From positions 3,286,001 through 3,350,000 of the forward strand of contig NC_092366.1 in NCBI RefSeq assembly GCF_030848805.1: DNA of 64,000 bases, given 5' to 3'. Of the stretch, positions 38,205 to 50,164 are shown piece by piece. Position numbers and translations under genes: made by a program. The DNA comes from Temnothorax longispinosus (Eukaryota; Arthropoda; Insecta; Hymenoptera; Formicidae). The first letter of the stretch is position 1; the number at the start of each line of letters is the position of its first letter. The notes under the pieces are model-generated. The model made no database searches. It was not told the DNA's origin and worked only from the letters and a program-made list of their open reading frames with translations.

Positions 38205-41156
38205 TAATATTTTCTAAAGGACACCATTTATATTTACTAGAATATATATATTCATAAAATAAAAAAATAAATTAAAACAGATATATTTGCGTGTTAAAGA
38301 TTTTAAAATAGTATAGATCCAGTTTTGCCATATTTATTTTAAGTGTGTGACAGACATTTTTTCGCAAATTAAGAATGAGAATAGCAACCGTATTTATTTG
38401 TGACAATAATTTCTGTAGTCATAAAATTTTCGATTTAAAAAATATAAAAATTCGGAATTATATATGTAGATATGTTAAAACAAATTTAGCTGATAAAAAT
38501 GTATCGAAAAAATTTTTTATTTAAAAATAATTCGTACTGCATGGAATAAAAACTAAACCTGTGTCCGCGATTGATATAGTAAAGGCTTAATGATAATATC
38601 CGACGGCGCGGTACGCACTCGCGCACGGGGATCAAAGGAATCAAAAGGAAGTCTGCCGAGGAACCGCGGTCGCTGCCTTCCGTTTCTTGATGGAGTAATG
38701 TGCGTTTGTTATGTTTCAATTGCCGTTTTGCCACCCACGCGCCAGTTCTCTTCAGGCTCATACATGTTGATCGAATCGTCTATTCGATCAATTCGTTTAT
38801 TCGATCGTCCGCTGACTTATTTAAAATCGCACTTTTGACAGATACGTCCGGTCTTTGATAACTTCGATGCATTTCAAACCGGGTATTAATACTAGAATAA
38901 TTTTGGTGAAATTAGGTCGCGTGTTTCGATAGCACAAAAAATCAATTCACCGAAATTGTGCTACGATCCTTTCATATTATTTTGTGCACACGTAACTGCA
39001 ATAAATGCTGTTTAATCTTTTTAAAATTTATAGGAGTGATATAAAAAATTGATGAATTCTCGGCTCCCAAAGCTCATAGCACATTATAAGTAATAATAAA
39101 TTAACCATTTTTTATCTATATTGCAATTTTAATTATTCTATGTAAAAACAGTTAATTTAGAATTAAATTATTTTAGTTCTAATTGTGATATAGGAGCATT
39201 AAAGCAGAAGATTTATACGTACATACATACACATAAGTTTCAACATTTTAGATATGGATTGCATTTATATTCCGTGCACATTCAGTTTTTAAATGTTAAA
39301 TATGTCCCGAATTAATTTGCATATATTTGTTTAATCGTTGTTTATTTAATCCAGACCTATTCAAAGGCCGGATGTTATTGCCCTAGATATCACGTTTGAT
39401 TTCGTAATCTGTCGTGATTAAATGAAAACCGCGGGCAACAGCGGAAATAGCGATGGAATTTAAAATAGCGCAAATCGCCGAACGATCGCAAACGTTGCAG
39501 CGAGATCGTTAACGACGCAGATTTAAAGCTTCTCGCAAGAGATCGCGAAATAATCATCACGGTAACGGAACGATCGGCAAATTATAGCCGATGCGGTAAG
39601 TTAATATCCGCAATGTTGCACAGAGGAACGATAATTTCCTCTAAGGACGTATGATGGAGGGCGTAGCATGTGTTTTCGATTCTCCATCGATCGTTCGTCG
39701 ATCGAGCGAAAAACATCGGCGCGGCGAGGATGCCGGTGGAGATGCCGTTGCGTAACTCCTCGAGAAATAAATTGCACGAGTAGGAATCGATCGCGCCGAC
39801 CTCGATTAACCCTTTAACTACGAGTGAGTCGTATCCAAATCTCTCCGCGCTCGCCAAAGTCATTTTTCATGAAATTCCGCGTGGATTTCCTGAAACACTT
39901 TTTTTATATTAATATGATAAATGTTTTATCATATATCATGTTAAATATAACAAAGTATCTTAAATTGATGAGAATTACGATTCCAACGTTTTTACAAATT
40001 CTTAAATAAGTCGGTGCTTGCATTGTGTGCCTTAATCTTTAAATTGTTTATAGGTTTTCACTTGATATTTGAATATTTGCAATTTCCGAATCATTAAATC
40101 TCTATTTTTTTTCAGAAAAATTTTAATTTTAATTTTTTAAGTCACTTTTATTACTAGAATTTATATATATATTACTAAAAATCTAAGTTCACGCCCATAT
40201 TATAAAAATTTTAGTTTCCTAATCTGCACATTCTTCAATCTTTATATGTCCGAGGGTTTAAATGGCACTCCGGAGTCTAAATATCCGTTGATATATTTGC
40301 TGAAGCTTTTATGTATCATTGAACGTAAGAATTACTGGACGCACACAGGCCTAGATCTGAGTAACGAACTAATACACAAAGAGCATAATTTTCATCTCCC
40401 CGAGCTCTCAATTAAGCCCTCGACGCGGACTATAAGCGTATACGGTGAATCATGCGAGAATCGGAATGCCAAATCGAGCGATTGTCATAGCTCGTTTAGA
40501 GCCCACCGAGACTTTTAGCCCTGGCTTAATTAACGAGGTCGATGGAAGAGAACCAACACCAGAGTAAGTGCTGGAACGCTAATAATTCCCGTTCTAATAA
40601 TTCCCACCACGACCACGGCTGCATTATGAAATATATTGTCGGTTGTCTTCAATTATCCAAGAATGTCATTAACGATTACGATAATAGCGAATATCGATGT
40701 AACTCTTCAACGCGCGTTTCGATTAACCGATATCAAAATCAGCAAACATTTCTAAGTTATTTCAAAACTTTAATTAGCGGGCTCAAATGTTGCTTACGCA
40801 TTTTATAACTTCGAAAGACTGGTTCTGTAATCCGGTTATCTTATCGAAGATCAATTTTTTTTCTAGCGCTAGAAAAGGAACGTTCTCTATACACTTGAAA
40901 ACGCGATCGCGATCGTGTAGCATGGTGTTGCAAAGTGGCGAAAAAAGTTGATTCGTTCGTTCTCTCCTCCTCGGGGGGGCTCTCAATTAGTATCTTTGCT
41001 CGTGGAAAATGCGCGGACGCCATCATGATGCCGGAACGACGCGACGAACAGCACGAGCGGCTCCGGCTCGCTCGCTCGCTTACGTACGCAAAGGAGGCCC
41101 GCTTTTAATGCGTGCGTGTCGGTGCGTAAGTGAGAGGCGGAGCCGTGCCTCGACGG

Positions 41157-41169
41157 AGGTCATAGGGCA
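41157..41169 (+). promoter_or_regulatory. DR1 nuclear receptor site candidate
   Basis: AGGTCA, one spacer base, AGGGCA: a direct repeat with one-base spacing as bound by COUP-TF, USP/RXR and HNF4 type receptors. It is a motif match in an intergenic CpG-rich block; binding is not shown. Confidence 0.35.
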
Positions 41170-41220
41170 ATACCAATCACAGCCCCGTGATAACCATTCT
41201 CCTGCCATGCGTCCCGCGGA

Positions 41221-41259
41221 TGCGTGCGTGAGTGCGTGCGTGAGTGCATGCGTGCGTGC
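41221..41259. repeat. (GTGC)n tetranucleotide repeat
   Basis: Imperfect TGCG/TGAG repeat. The plus-strand frame reads as Cys/Val/Ser/Ala repeats and is not considered coding. Confidence 0.8.
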
Positions 41260-41909
41260 TCGTACATGCGAGCGCGAACGCGAGCGTGCGTCATAGTTGC
41301 AAAACTAATTATTTCTCGCGGCACTCTTGTTGTCGGGCGTATCCCGTCGAACTTCGCGATTTTCAGGGAGAGGGAAAGAGGAGATAGAGAGAGAGGAGGA
41401 AGAGGGAGATCGGCATAATCGAGTTTGCATATGATTTTACCGAAGGTACCGATTCTTCGCGAAGGAAACGGGAACGAAGATTCGTTCCGGCGCTTCCAGG
41501 AAGTTCAAAGTTTTCATCGCTGAATCGCGGATATTTGACTGATTATTGACGACTCCGTTCCGGAACTGTCACGTTCGCATCGTCGCCGATGCAGCTGTCC
41601 GCTGTAAGAGCCCGCGCCGTTCTCTTGCTATCTGGCTAGCTCCGCATCTGGAGCTAAACGAGTGTCCTGTCAGATTAGCAATTTTATCTGCTCGGTATGA
41701 AGATTTCCTTCGCATTGCCGCGCGAGAAACCGATAATTAATTATACGATCGCCTTTAACGCTGGATGAGACTACGTGAGTTTCGGCTTACGATAATGCAT
41801 GACGGAACGTGCTCTTCATGTTAAATAAATTGTTAATGTAGTTGTAATTACATTATAGAGCTTCTGAAGGAAAGCATAGATAGCAGATATAATTTAAACA
41901 TTTCAAACT

Positions 41910-42046
41910 CTTATAGAAATTTAATACTGTAAGTGATTATTTGGCTAGTAATTAATTATTTATTTTGAGTATTAAAATCATTAAAAACAGTACTTTTAAT
42001 ACTCGAAATAAGTAATAAATCACTTACAGTATTAAATTTCTGTAAG
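41910..42046. mobile_element. Palindromic foldback element, 137 bp
   Basis: Two arms of about 60 bases pair almost end to end: the left runs CTTATAGAAATTTAATACTG and onwards, and the right read in reverse begins CTTACAGAAATTTAATACTG. Both continue with TAAGTGATT and, further in, GAGTATTAAAA. There is a small central gap and no open frame. It resembles a foldback MITE; the target duplication is unclear. Confidence 0.65.
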
Positions 42047-44869
42047 GGAACATAAAAGTAGGATGAGTTACGAAAAAGAATTAAATCGCTTGAAATAATG
42101 AGATAGAAAGAATTCAAAGCCATTATTTAATAAGAAGCTTCCTTTTATCGAAAAAATCTAATATTGAAAAAATTAAACCTATCCAAATATTTAATCTTTT
42201 CAATTTTTGGCTGATTCTTCATCGTGCTGATTTTTCTAGAGATATTTCGCACAAGACTGATGAAGTCAACGCGTTGCATTTGTCAAACGTAATTTGTAAG
42301 CACGCGTTTAGTATTCTAGAGAAAGATAGACGTAACTATACGTCGCAATACATGCAAACTTCCTGCGGTCGTTGAGAATTCGTTCGTTGGTTAGCGAGGG
42401 AAAGGAAACTCACGCGGAAATGGACGGTAATACATCACCGGGATCAATCCAATCGCATTTTCTCGAGAGTCAACCGTCGGCGGGCGTCGTGTCACGACTC
42501 GCATAATCGTACGATTTGTACGTGTCGCTGTGCCACCTACCCCGAGACGTGGGGTTTCTCTCTTCGAGGCAACACCGAACATTTCTGTCGTTGCCTCGAA
42601 CACGAAATTCGCTCGTCGTTCGGGCGATTCCAAATGCGGCTGGAACACACAACTCGATCATACTATTTTATGAAGAAGAGATACTGAGAGTCCCCGAGGA
42701 TCTCGTCGAACTGAAAATTAACTTGCATAATTTAGTACTAATTTTCTCATTGAGAAAAATATACATATTTCTTCAAAATTGTATAAAGCAGAAAATTTCG
42801 CATTTATATATATTTTAATATTATTTTTATATTTATATGTATTTTTACGTCGTTATTTCAATTTTGCGTGTAATATATCGTATACGTGATAATATTTACT
42901 TTCTTTTAACTTAATTGAGTTCTTTGTTTGAAACTCTTTTTCTTCGGCAGAATTAACTGAGATATTTGGGAAAATAGTACACTGTAATTAAATGCATACC
43001 TACAATAATAAAAATAAACTACGATAATATATAATTGTAGGATAGTTAAAATAAGAATTTCTTAGAAATTCCTTAATAATTGGCCTAGCCAATATTCCTG
43101 TAACGCAATTTTCTTTCAGTATAAGTGGCAGACATAGTCAGACGCCATCTTGGTATCTGTATAGTTTTGCAATTTCTCCTTATGCATTTTTCTTTAATAT
43201 ATATATAGATAATTATAATCAAAATTTTGATTTACTAGAAATTTGTTACTAAAAATAATGCAGTATTGAATGCTACTGTAATTTATATGTAATTAAAAAT
43301 TGAAATAAAAAATTATTATGTATAATAAGAAATTGAAATTTTTGATAATACCTGATCGACTGTTCGTCGCTGCGAGAGTTTATACATAAAAAAGCTAATA
43401 ATTAATAAACAATGGTTCTTGAGCGACTCAAATCCGAGCTGCTAACGCCATCATCTCGGTGAAATACTGTGAACTGGAGGCCAGAACTGGATTGAAGATG
43501 TCAGTAGCGGACGGGGATAAAATTACCATTCGCTGTAGAAGCAGTTGCGTGCTGCACATATATCTTTATCCATAAATAACAATACTAAAAAAAACAATTT
43601 TAATTTGATTCAAAAATTATTAATTTTTCGTAATATAAAGTGCTGATTATAATTAAAATGATTATTACGAAAAAAGGGAGGTACAATGTTTGAAAATAAA
43701 TATTTCGTACGTAATAATGCGAAATCTCAAAAAATAATATTTTACAAGTATCTGAATTTGATAATAAATTGTTTGAAACAAAAACATACAATTGTTGCAT
43801 TTCTCTCATTTCAATTTGCGTTAAAGGAGCATTTATTTTTCTTTTTACTCGCTTTTTTAAAATAATTAATTTGATTGAAAATTGAATTAAGATAAAAGGC
43901 AAGTTTATATGCACATGTGTCACTTATACACAGAAATATAAAAATCTTTGTAAGATTTTATAGAATCTTTAAAAATCCAAGTTTTAATTTGTAATATAAT
44001 GTTATAAACAAAAAGTATAAAATACAATTTAATTATAATACATCAAAATGTGTTTTAATTTTATATCGTTTAATGTTGAGGTTGTAATTTAATTAAATCA
44101 TGCTATACAATATAAAATGATATGATATTTCGTTCAATATATATTATCTTAAAGCCGCAGATATGATACGTGTCCTCTTTATCACCCGAAGTTATAAAGT
44201 TATTTTCTTTATTGATTTCCGACAAACTTGCTATTTATATAATTTTATAGTTATACCGTTACACTATTACCGAGCGAATTACCGAACTCTGCAAAGCCTC
44301 CGGGGTTGCATCTCCGCCAATGGAGCTCCATGCTAAAAATCGTGAACCATTGGAACGCCATGCAGGGAACACGTGTACGAGAACCGCTTGCGAGAGAGTT
44401 AAAATAAAAAACAATTTATTAACGACATAATTACAATAGTATATTCTGCGTGTGGAAAGCAATATTTCTCTTTTTTTTTATACATCGTTTTTTATTTTAT
44501 CTCGGACCATTCGACAATAATTCCTCGATTTAATCACAAGCCTACTATAAAATATCCGCACTCGATATACCTCGTCCGTAGTGCGTCCGCGTGTGTGGTT
44601 CGTGTCCTGGGTCTTTCTCCTCCGTCCCCGAAACGAATAGCCGACGATTTGCGTGTAATCGGTTTTAAATAATCGTAAATCTTATACGGCAAATACCACA
44701 TACATCCAGAACGGCCAGAACGGCTAGACATCGTGTTACACAAATTTATTTGACGAAATCTATTCTCATACAATCGAGTACAATAATGCGTTCGCCTTTG
44801 TGCTTTATGTGTCGAAATCAAGAAATGGGCTCTTGAAGTTTTCGAAAGAGGAAATGATATGATAATATT

Positions 44870-45240
44870 TAATTTAAGAGACTAATTTATATCGCAATAA
44901 CTTAAAAATGCAATCTTTAAACTTTTTTAGATTATTAAATTTGTACTTGCGATAAATATTAAAGAAGAACTTGTTTAAAGAACAAATTAATAATTATTAA
45001 TAATTATTATTAAATATAAAATTTTTTATTAAATAATTATTAATTTTATAAATAAAATTATTATTAATTCATAATAATTAATTAATAATTTTATTAATTA
45101 TTATTAATTAATAAAAACATACATTTTTCGATTTTTATTAAAGAACGTCTAAATGGTTTGAAAGATTACGTGTTTTTGACATTATGAGAAGTAAATAAGT
45201 GCCTAATATAAATTAAATATGTATATTTATTCAAGGCATA
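44870..45240. repeat. AT low-complexity region
   Basis: Dense TTAATAATTATTA-type sequence with many short overlapping inverted repeats, especially 44985-45116. No feature beyond simple-sequence DNA. Confidence 0.8.
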
Positions 45241-47806
45241 TATATACGTACGAACTCAGAAACTGAGACTTTTCCATATTAAGTCGCCCATTTAAAAATT
45301 CAAGAAAAAGCACTGCAGCATCATTACACTCGCTTGTACTCGCACGACGATGTTATCTAGTCACCGTAGACTTACGACGCGCGGGACTGGCCGTGTCTAA
45401 GAGTTTACTATCGCTACGCTTGAACGGGATTAATCATGAAGAACTTCTACCTAATAACGCTATATACTAAGTCCGGCTTATAAAATTCAGCTAAATCACT
45501 GTACAAAACGACAACAAAATGAATCGAGCCGCGCTGATACGGAACATTATCGCTATCGCGCAGTTACAGGTGACAGATAACACTCGTATCCCCGAATAAA
45601 GAAATTCGTTTCGTTCACACACGATTGTCGCAACACACGTATTCGTTTCTGTTAATCCCGAGCGAAACCCGTGCTGATATTATTTCGGTTCCTCGGCAAT
45701 GCGCATCGGGACGATTTAAGTGACTCACACGCGACCTAACGGTTTGCGTAGAATACGGATGAGACGTAACGAAACGTGACACTAAGATGGAATAAAATGT
45801 AAAAAGAAAAGATAAAATTCTGGAAAGGATAAACCGCGATGTTCTTTAAATGTTAAATTTTGATGTTGGACACAAGCTGTACGTTTGTGACACAAATCTG
45901 ATATAATTCTAATGGTTTCTCTTTCTCTAGCTGTTTTTCTACAATCATTGTAATCCGAATAAATACAGCAGCTATTCGATATTTGTTATTTATAACTTAT
46001 AATTAGCGTAAGTTATACATATTTAAATTATAGAATTTTTTGAACTTTTCCTTTGCTTTCTTCTGAATGTCCTTTTTTGTAATTTACTATATTATTTTCA
46101 GTTTGAGAACGGTTTCTTCTTAAGCTTCGTTACGCCTCAATCCGCAGTTCTAGATTTTAAGCGTTGTAAAATGATAAGCGCAACGAAATATTTATCCAAG
46201 AGCACTTTGCGCAAATCGTTATTTCGCACACGGGGGCAATCGAAGGATCGTCATCGCGTGCGATCCTCCTTGATCCTGGATGAGTAATATGCAGAAAGCA
46301 ATAGATTCCACGATAAACAATCCATCCGAGAAGTGGCTTTCATATCATCAGATCGGCAACACTAATCTTTGCAGTTTTAGATGTTTACCTAGCTTGACTT
46401 AAAATAACTGAGCTATCGCTCGTGACGTAATTTTAATCAAACAAAATAACCAGATCGTTGCTTTTTCATCATTTGCTTGTTTAAATTGCAATTGTGAAAT
46501 ATATGATCAATATAGAATAGTTTAGCATTAAGTCTAGCATTAATATTTGTACATCGCCGATTTGTTTCGAAATTCACTTACCTGCCTCAGATTAGCGCGT
46601 CTATCATTTAATTCTCTGTCTAAAAATAGACAATAAAAGAATTAAATCATAGCCAACTTTTTATCTAGTATTTAAGGAAATGATTTTGTTCTATTCATGA
46701 CTTTTTATAGACGTGTTAAAATTCAATACTAATTATTTATTCTTCAGTGGGAAGAGCTTTATTCTTGTAAGAGAATTTCCATGCCTCTCTTCCGAGACAC
46801 GCTTCAGCAAAAGTCTTTCTAAAATAATCTCACGCGCAGATTTTAACCGGTGATCTCAGTATTTGTAACTTCAAAACATTACTCATCCAGGCTTAAAGTG
46901 TATCGATTAAACAACCGAAGAAACGGCTCCTCTCAATATTCCAACGCGAAGAAATAATTGTTCCGCTTTGCTACATGCGGTCGATATACGTGCGTGTGCG
47001 TGTGATTAATCGTATATGTATGATATTACATAATCCGAGAATCCTACCATATCGCGACAGAAAGAAATCACATGAACGAAACTCGACAAGATGACAGCTA
47101 CAAGAGAGACAGAAGACGCGAATGTGTAGGAAGCGACTCCTATTCGACGAGAGAAAAGAAAGAAAAAGAAGAAAAAAAAATAAGAGGCTCCTCGCCCCCC
47201 GAAGAAAAAAGAGTAACTTAACAACTAATTAGTACGAATTAGCTAGGAGAGATCTATCGCGGTTTCTTTCATTTAAATTAACCGTAAAATTAACAACTAA
47301 TCAGTATTCGTACAATGATAAGAACACTAGCGTAAACACGAGCAAAAACGTGTGATTGGATGATATACCGTACGTTTAACACACCCGTAATGCGATTCAT
47401 CATGCGCGATATACAATAATAAAAAGTCGAGGATGGCAGTACAGCGGTAACCAATTAAACACCGGAGCTCAAACTGCCTTTGCTCTTAATAATATTTAGT
47501 TGCCTCGTCAGTATTTACAGTGTACACCGATAATCAATACCGTTAAGTCTAATTTGGAGATTTCCCTCTCACGTGTCCTCAGAATTACGTTTTACATCAA
47601 ATGTGTAATAACTCGATACGTGCGTACATACATCTCGTCACCACTCCGCTTATGTTATAATCGCTCGTTCCCTCTCTCGCTTTCAGAAAAAAAAAAGAAA
47701 AAATGTACACCCACCTGACTTCGAATTCAGAGCACACCTATAATTCAACACCTAAATTTAGCGCATATTACACTTCCCTCTCTCTTTGCTAAAAGGTATC
47801 TCTATG

Positions 47807-47820
47807 TATATATATATATA
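47807..47820. repeat. (TA)n microsatellite
   Basis: Perfect TA run followed by more ATAT blocks to 47857. Confidence 0.8.
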
Positions 47821-48937
47821 CTTTTTTTACATATATACTTATATGTTTATATATATGCACTGTTCCAGGGCACCGAAACTTGTTGCGTCGAAGGCATCTC
47901 GTGGCTATTGTTGTATCATTTAATTAGACTTTCTCTTTAAATAAATAAATTGCGATCACTTCTTCGTTTTTTTTCTTTTCTTTTACTTAGTAGCATGGAC
48001 GTCAGAGCATCTGTACTCAATGGCGACAAGGAGAGACTAAAGTATTCCGTAGCTCCCTAACTTTCCCGCTTACACGTTACACTCGTCGATTTAACTCCTA
48101 GCATAGTGCAGAAAATAGCTTTCATCTTTTTTTTTCTACTAGCTTCATTTCGCGGGTGATTTTCTTCCTTTCTTTTTTCTCTTTGTTTAAATTACTGGCT
48201 TAACTGGTAGTACACCGTAATCTAGGCGCTCTCTGCTTTATTTAAACTACCTGGAGAAACTTTATTCAGTAAACGGCGTTAAGATACATACGCAGGCGGA
48301 GTAGTCGTACGAAACTAATCTCTTCGTCGAATGTACAGTACAGCGTGATTGCGTGATTATTAAGTGGAGACACGCCGGAACGTTAACGTGGAAGGAGCGT
48401 TGAGAATTTTCTTTTTTCTTTTTATACATGTACTATATTATCCAAAACGCAATTACGTTTCGAACGCGCACGCGTGCATTTCCTTTGTTTAATGTTATAG
48501 GTACTTCTGTGTGAATGTATGTTTGTTATCTTAAATGTTACCTAGTCTTTATCGTTATTACGCTATTTTATTACCAAGGTGCCCTGGTTGTCAGCAAAAC
48601 TACGAAATGTATATCGTAAAATTGTTCACAGTGCGATCGAAAGAAAAGGTATCCGGTTTCATCGAGTGTTAAAATACACGTGCGTACGATTTTCTACATC
48701 GTTCGTAACACACTGCCTTATTTCCTCATCGTTTTCCGTCGAAGAAGTGGCATGTCTGGCTCATCTCTTTCGTTTAAACGTACGGGTTTTGTTGGGCTGT
48801 CTGTTAGGAACCTTAATAAGGCAACGAAGGAGCCCTGAATCTTACAAGTGTAATCTTTCTCTCTCCCTTCTTACGCCTTTTTACGGTATCTTTTAAAGCC
48901 TAGCATCCTTTATCGTGTATTCAGACACGGCTAAATG

Positions 48938-48943
48938 TTTATT
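48938..48943 (-). terminator. AATAAA poly(A) signal candidate for trc
   Basis: Minus-strand AATAAA about 1.1 kb after the trc stop codon, followed in the sense direction by GTGTCTG-containing sequence. Other minus-strand hexamers exist nearby (about 48570 and 48230-48260), so the choice is uncertain. Confidence 0.25.
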
Positions 48944-50048
48944 ATTGCCTTACAAGAGAAAGAGAGATAAAGAGAAAGAGAGAGACCCGGTACCGAAAGT
49001 ATACCCCATTACACAATGCTGAAATGCAATGATAAAACATGTAAAATATATATTAGGAAATATATATTATTTGTTTACATATGAAAAGCTTCGCGCGCGT
49101 GTCATTAATTCTGTCAATAATTCCCTCAGTTTCGTGAACGGATCTAAGCTCTCAAAAGTAGCGCAAAAATACATAATATTATAAAATTCCATCGTAACAA
49201 CTTTTAAATTTTCAAGACATATCGAAATACGATTAATCACATATATACAACATCAATAAAAGCGTAGACATCCGCTAACAGACAAAAAGGTCCGAAGGTA
49301 GCGGATATTTTCAACAACTTCACATATCACAGAGAGTTAATTATAAATACAACGTTTGAACATAGAAAAAGAGAGAGAGCTTGATTCGAGAGCTTAGCCG
49401 AGCGTTCGACAAATGTATTTCGCGCAATAAAATTTTGTTGACACGCGCGTCGCGTAGATAAATAAGAAGTACGTGTGAGGATCACGGGACCGAGGCTCCC
49501 TCCGATCGTTTCCGTTTAATATCATTACCACAGAGAGCTTATTATGCTACGCTTCGCACAAAACGCCTCCTCCGCGGCACGACAAGAGTAAAGAATAATG
49601 CTTCTCGACGGGGATACAAACGAGGATCACCGTGTAAGTCACACAAAACTTCCCTCGCATCGCCTTATCATGCGTTATCGACGCACGCGTTGAGGCATGC
49701 AATATTCGTGTATTGTGCACCTTTATCGCTATACTCTCGCGTATCCATCCGCTTGTCCGGGCTTTCGGTTGGATCGTGCTCTTCGCCTCGCTCGCAACTG
49801 TCGATATCCGTGATTGATGCTGCGCGTATTTATGACAATCCATGGTCATCACATATATACAAATAAGAATGACTTGTGTCCGATACTTGAACTGCGTCCA
49901 AGAGACAGGATCAACCGTCCGTCATACGCGACACCATTGCCGTCGACGATGGCGGATGAGGATGATGTACCAAGGCCGGAATTTCGATCACGTCAGCTGG
50001 CTGCTGATTGACGACGGCGCTGTTGATCGAGCAGGAAGTGAGGGGTTG

Positions 50049-50164
50049 CTATTTCTTGGTCGGCGTGCCCCGTTGTGTCAGACCCTCGAAGCGCTTGAAG
50101 GTGTAATTAATAAATACCCAGTCCTTGTATATTACCTCGCCGTCCTGTGGCATCGGCGCGGACG
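50049..50164 (-). CDS. trc: trc coding exon 9 (terminal)
   Basis: Residues 427-464 and TAG stop (50051-50049): SAPMPQDGEVIYKDW, then the hydrophobic motif VFINYTFKRFEG with the regulatory Thr448 phosphorylated by Hippo/MST-type kinases in this family, and the tail LTQRGTPTKK. Acceptor TTACAG after an 87-bp intron. Confidence 0.96.

Larger units (their letters stand above)
31881..44870. other. Intergenic region between svp and trc
   Basis: No recognisable protein or RNA gene on either strand. CpG-rich blocks (about 32660-33360, 33500-33900, 34300-34640, 35150-35560, 35930-36720, 37330-37640, 39360-39860, 40350-40560, 40900-41780, 42360-42720) alternate with AT-rich DNA, the same texture as the svp intron. 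The longest open frames (32673-33188 minus, 34398-34787 plus, 40246-40518 plus) match no family known to me. Two inverted-repeat elements (37865-38204 and 41910-42046) and a DR1-type receptor site at 41157-41169 are listed separately. Confidence 0.55.
45241..50048 (-). other. trc: trc 3' flank, probably containing its 3' UTR
   Basis: No coding sequence is recognised. It lies directly after the trc stop codon on the minus strand, so its right part should be trc 3' UTR. Complementary-strand AATAAA hexamers occur at several places; the one at 48943-48938 would give a 3' UTR of about 1.1 kb. A TA-rich tract lies at 47807-47860. Open frames at 49547-49852 (minus) and 49842-50261 (plus) are not coding: the first is UTR, the second runs antisense across the last two trc exons. 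Confidence 0.45.

Noticed and set aside
40246..40518. 90-codon plus-strand open frame with balanced composition
   Set aside because: No domain or homologue recognised, and no supporting splice sites or neighbouring exons; chance is sufficient.
43434..43573. Short plus-strand frame with protein-like text (contains LEARTGLKMSVADGDKITI)
   Set aside because: About 48 codons without a start, with no homologue I recognise; likely chance, though a transposon fragment cannot be excluded.
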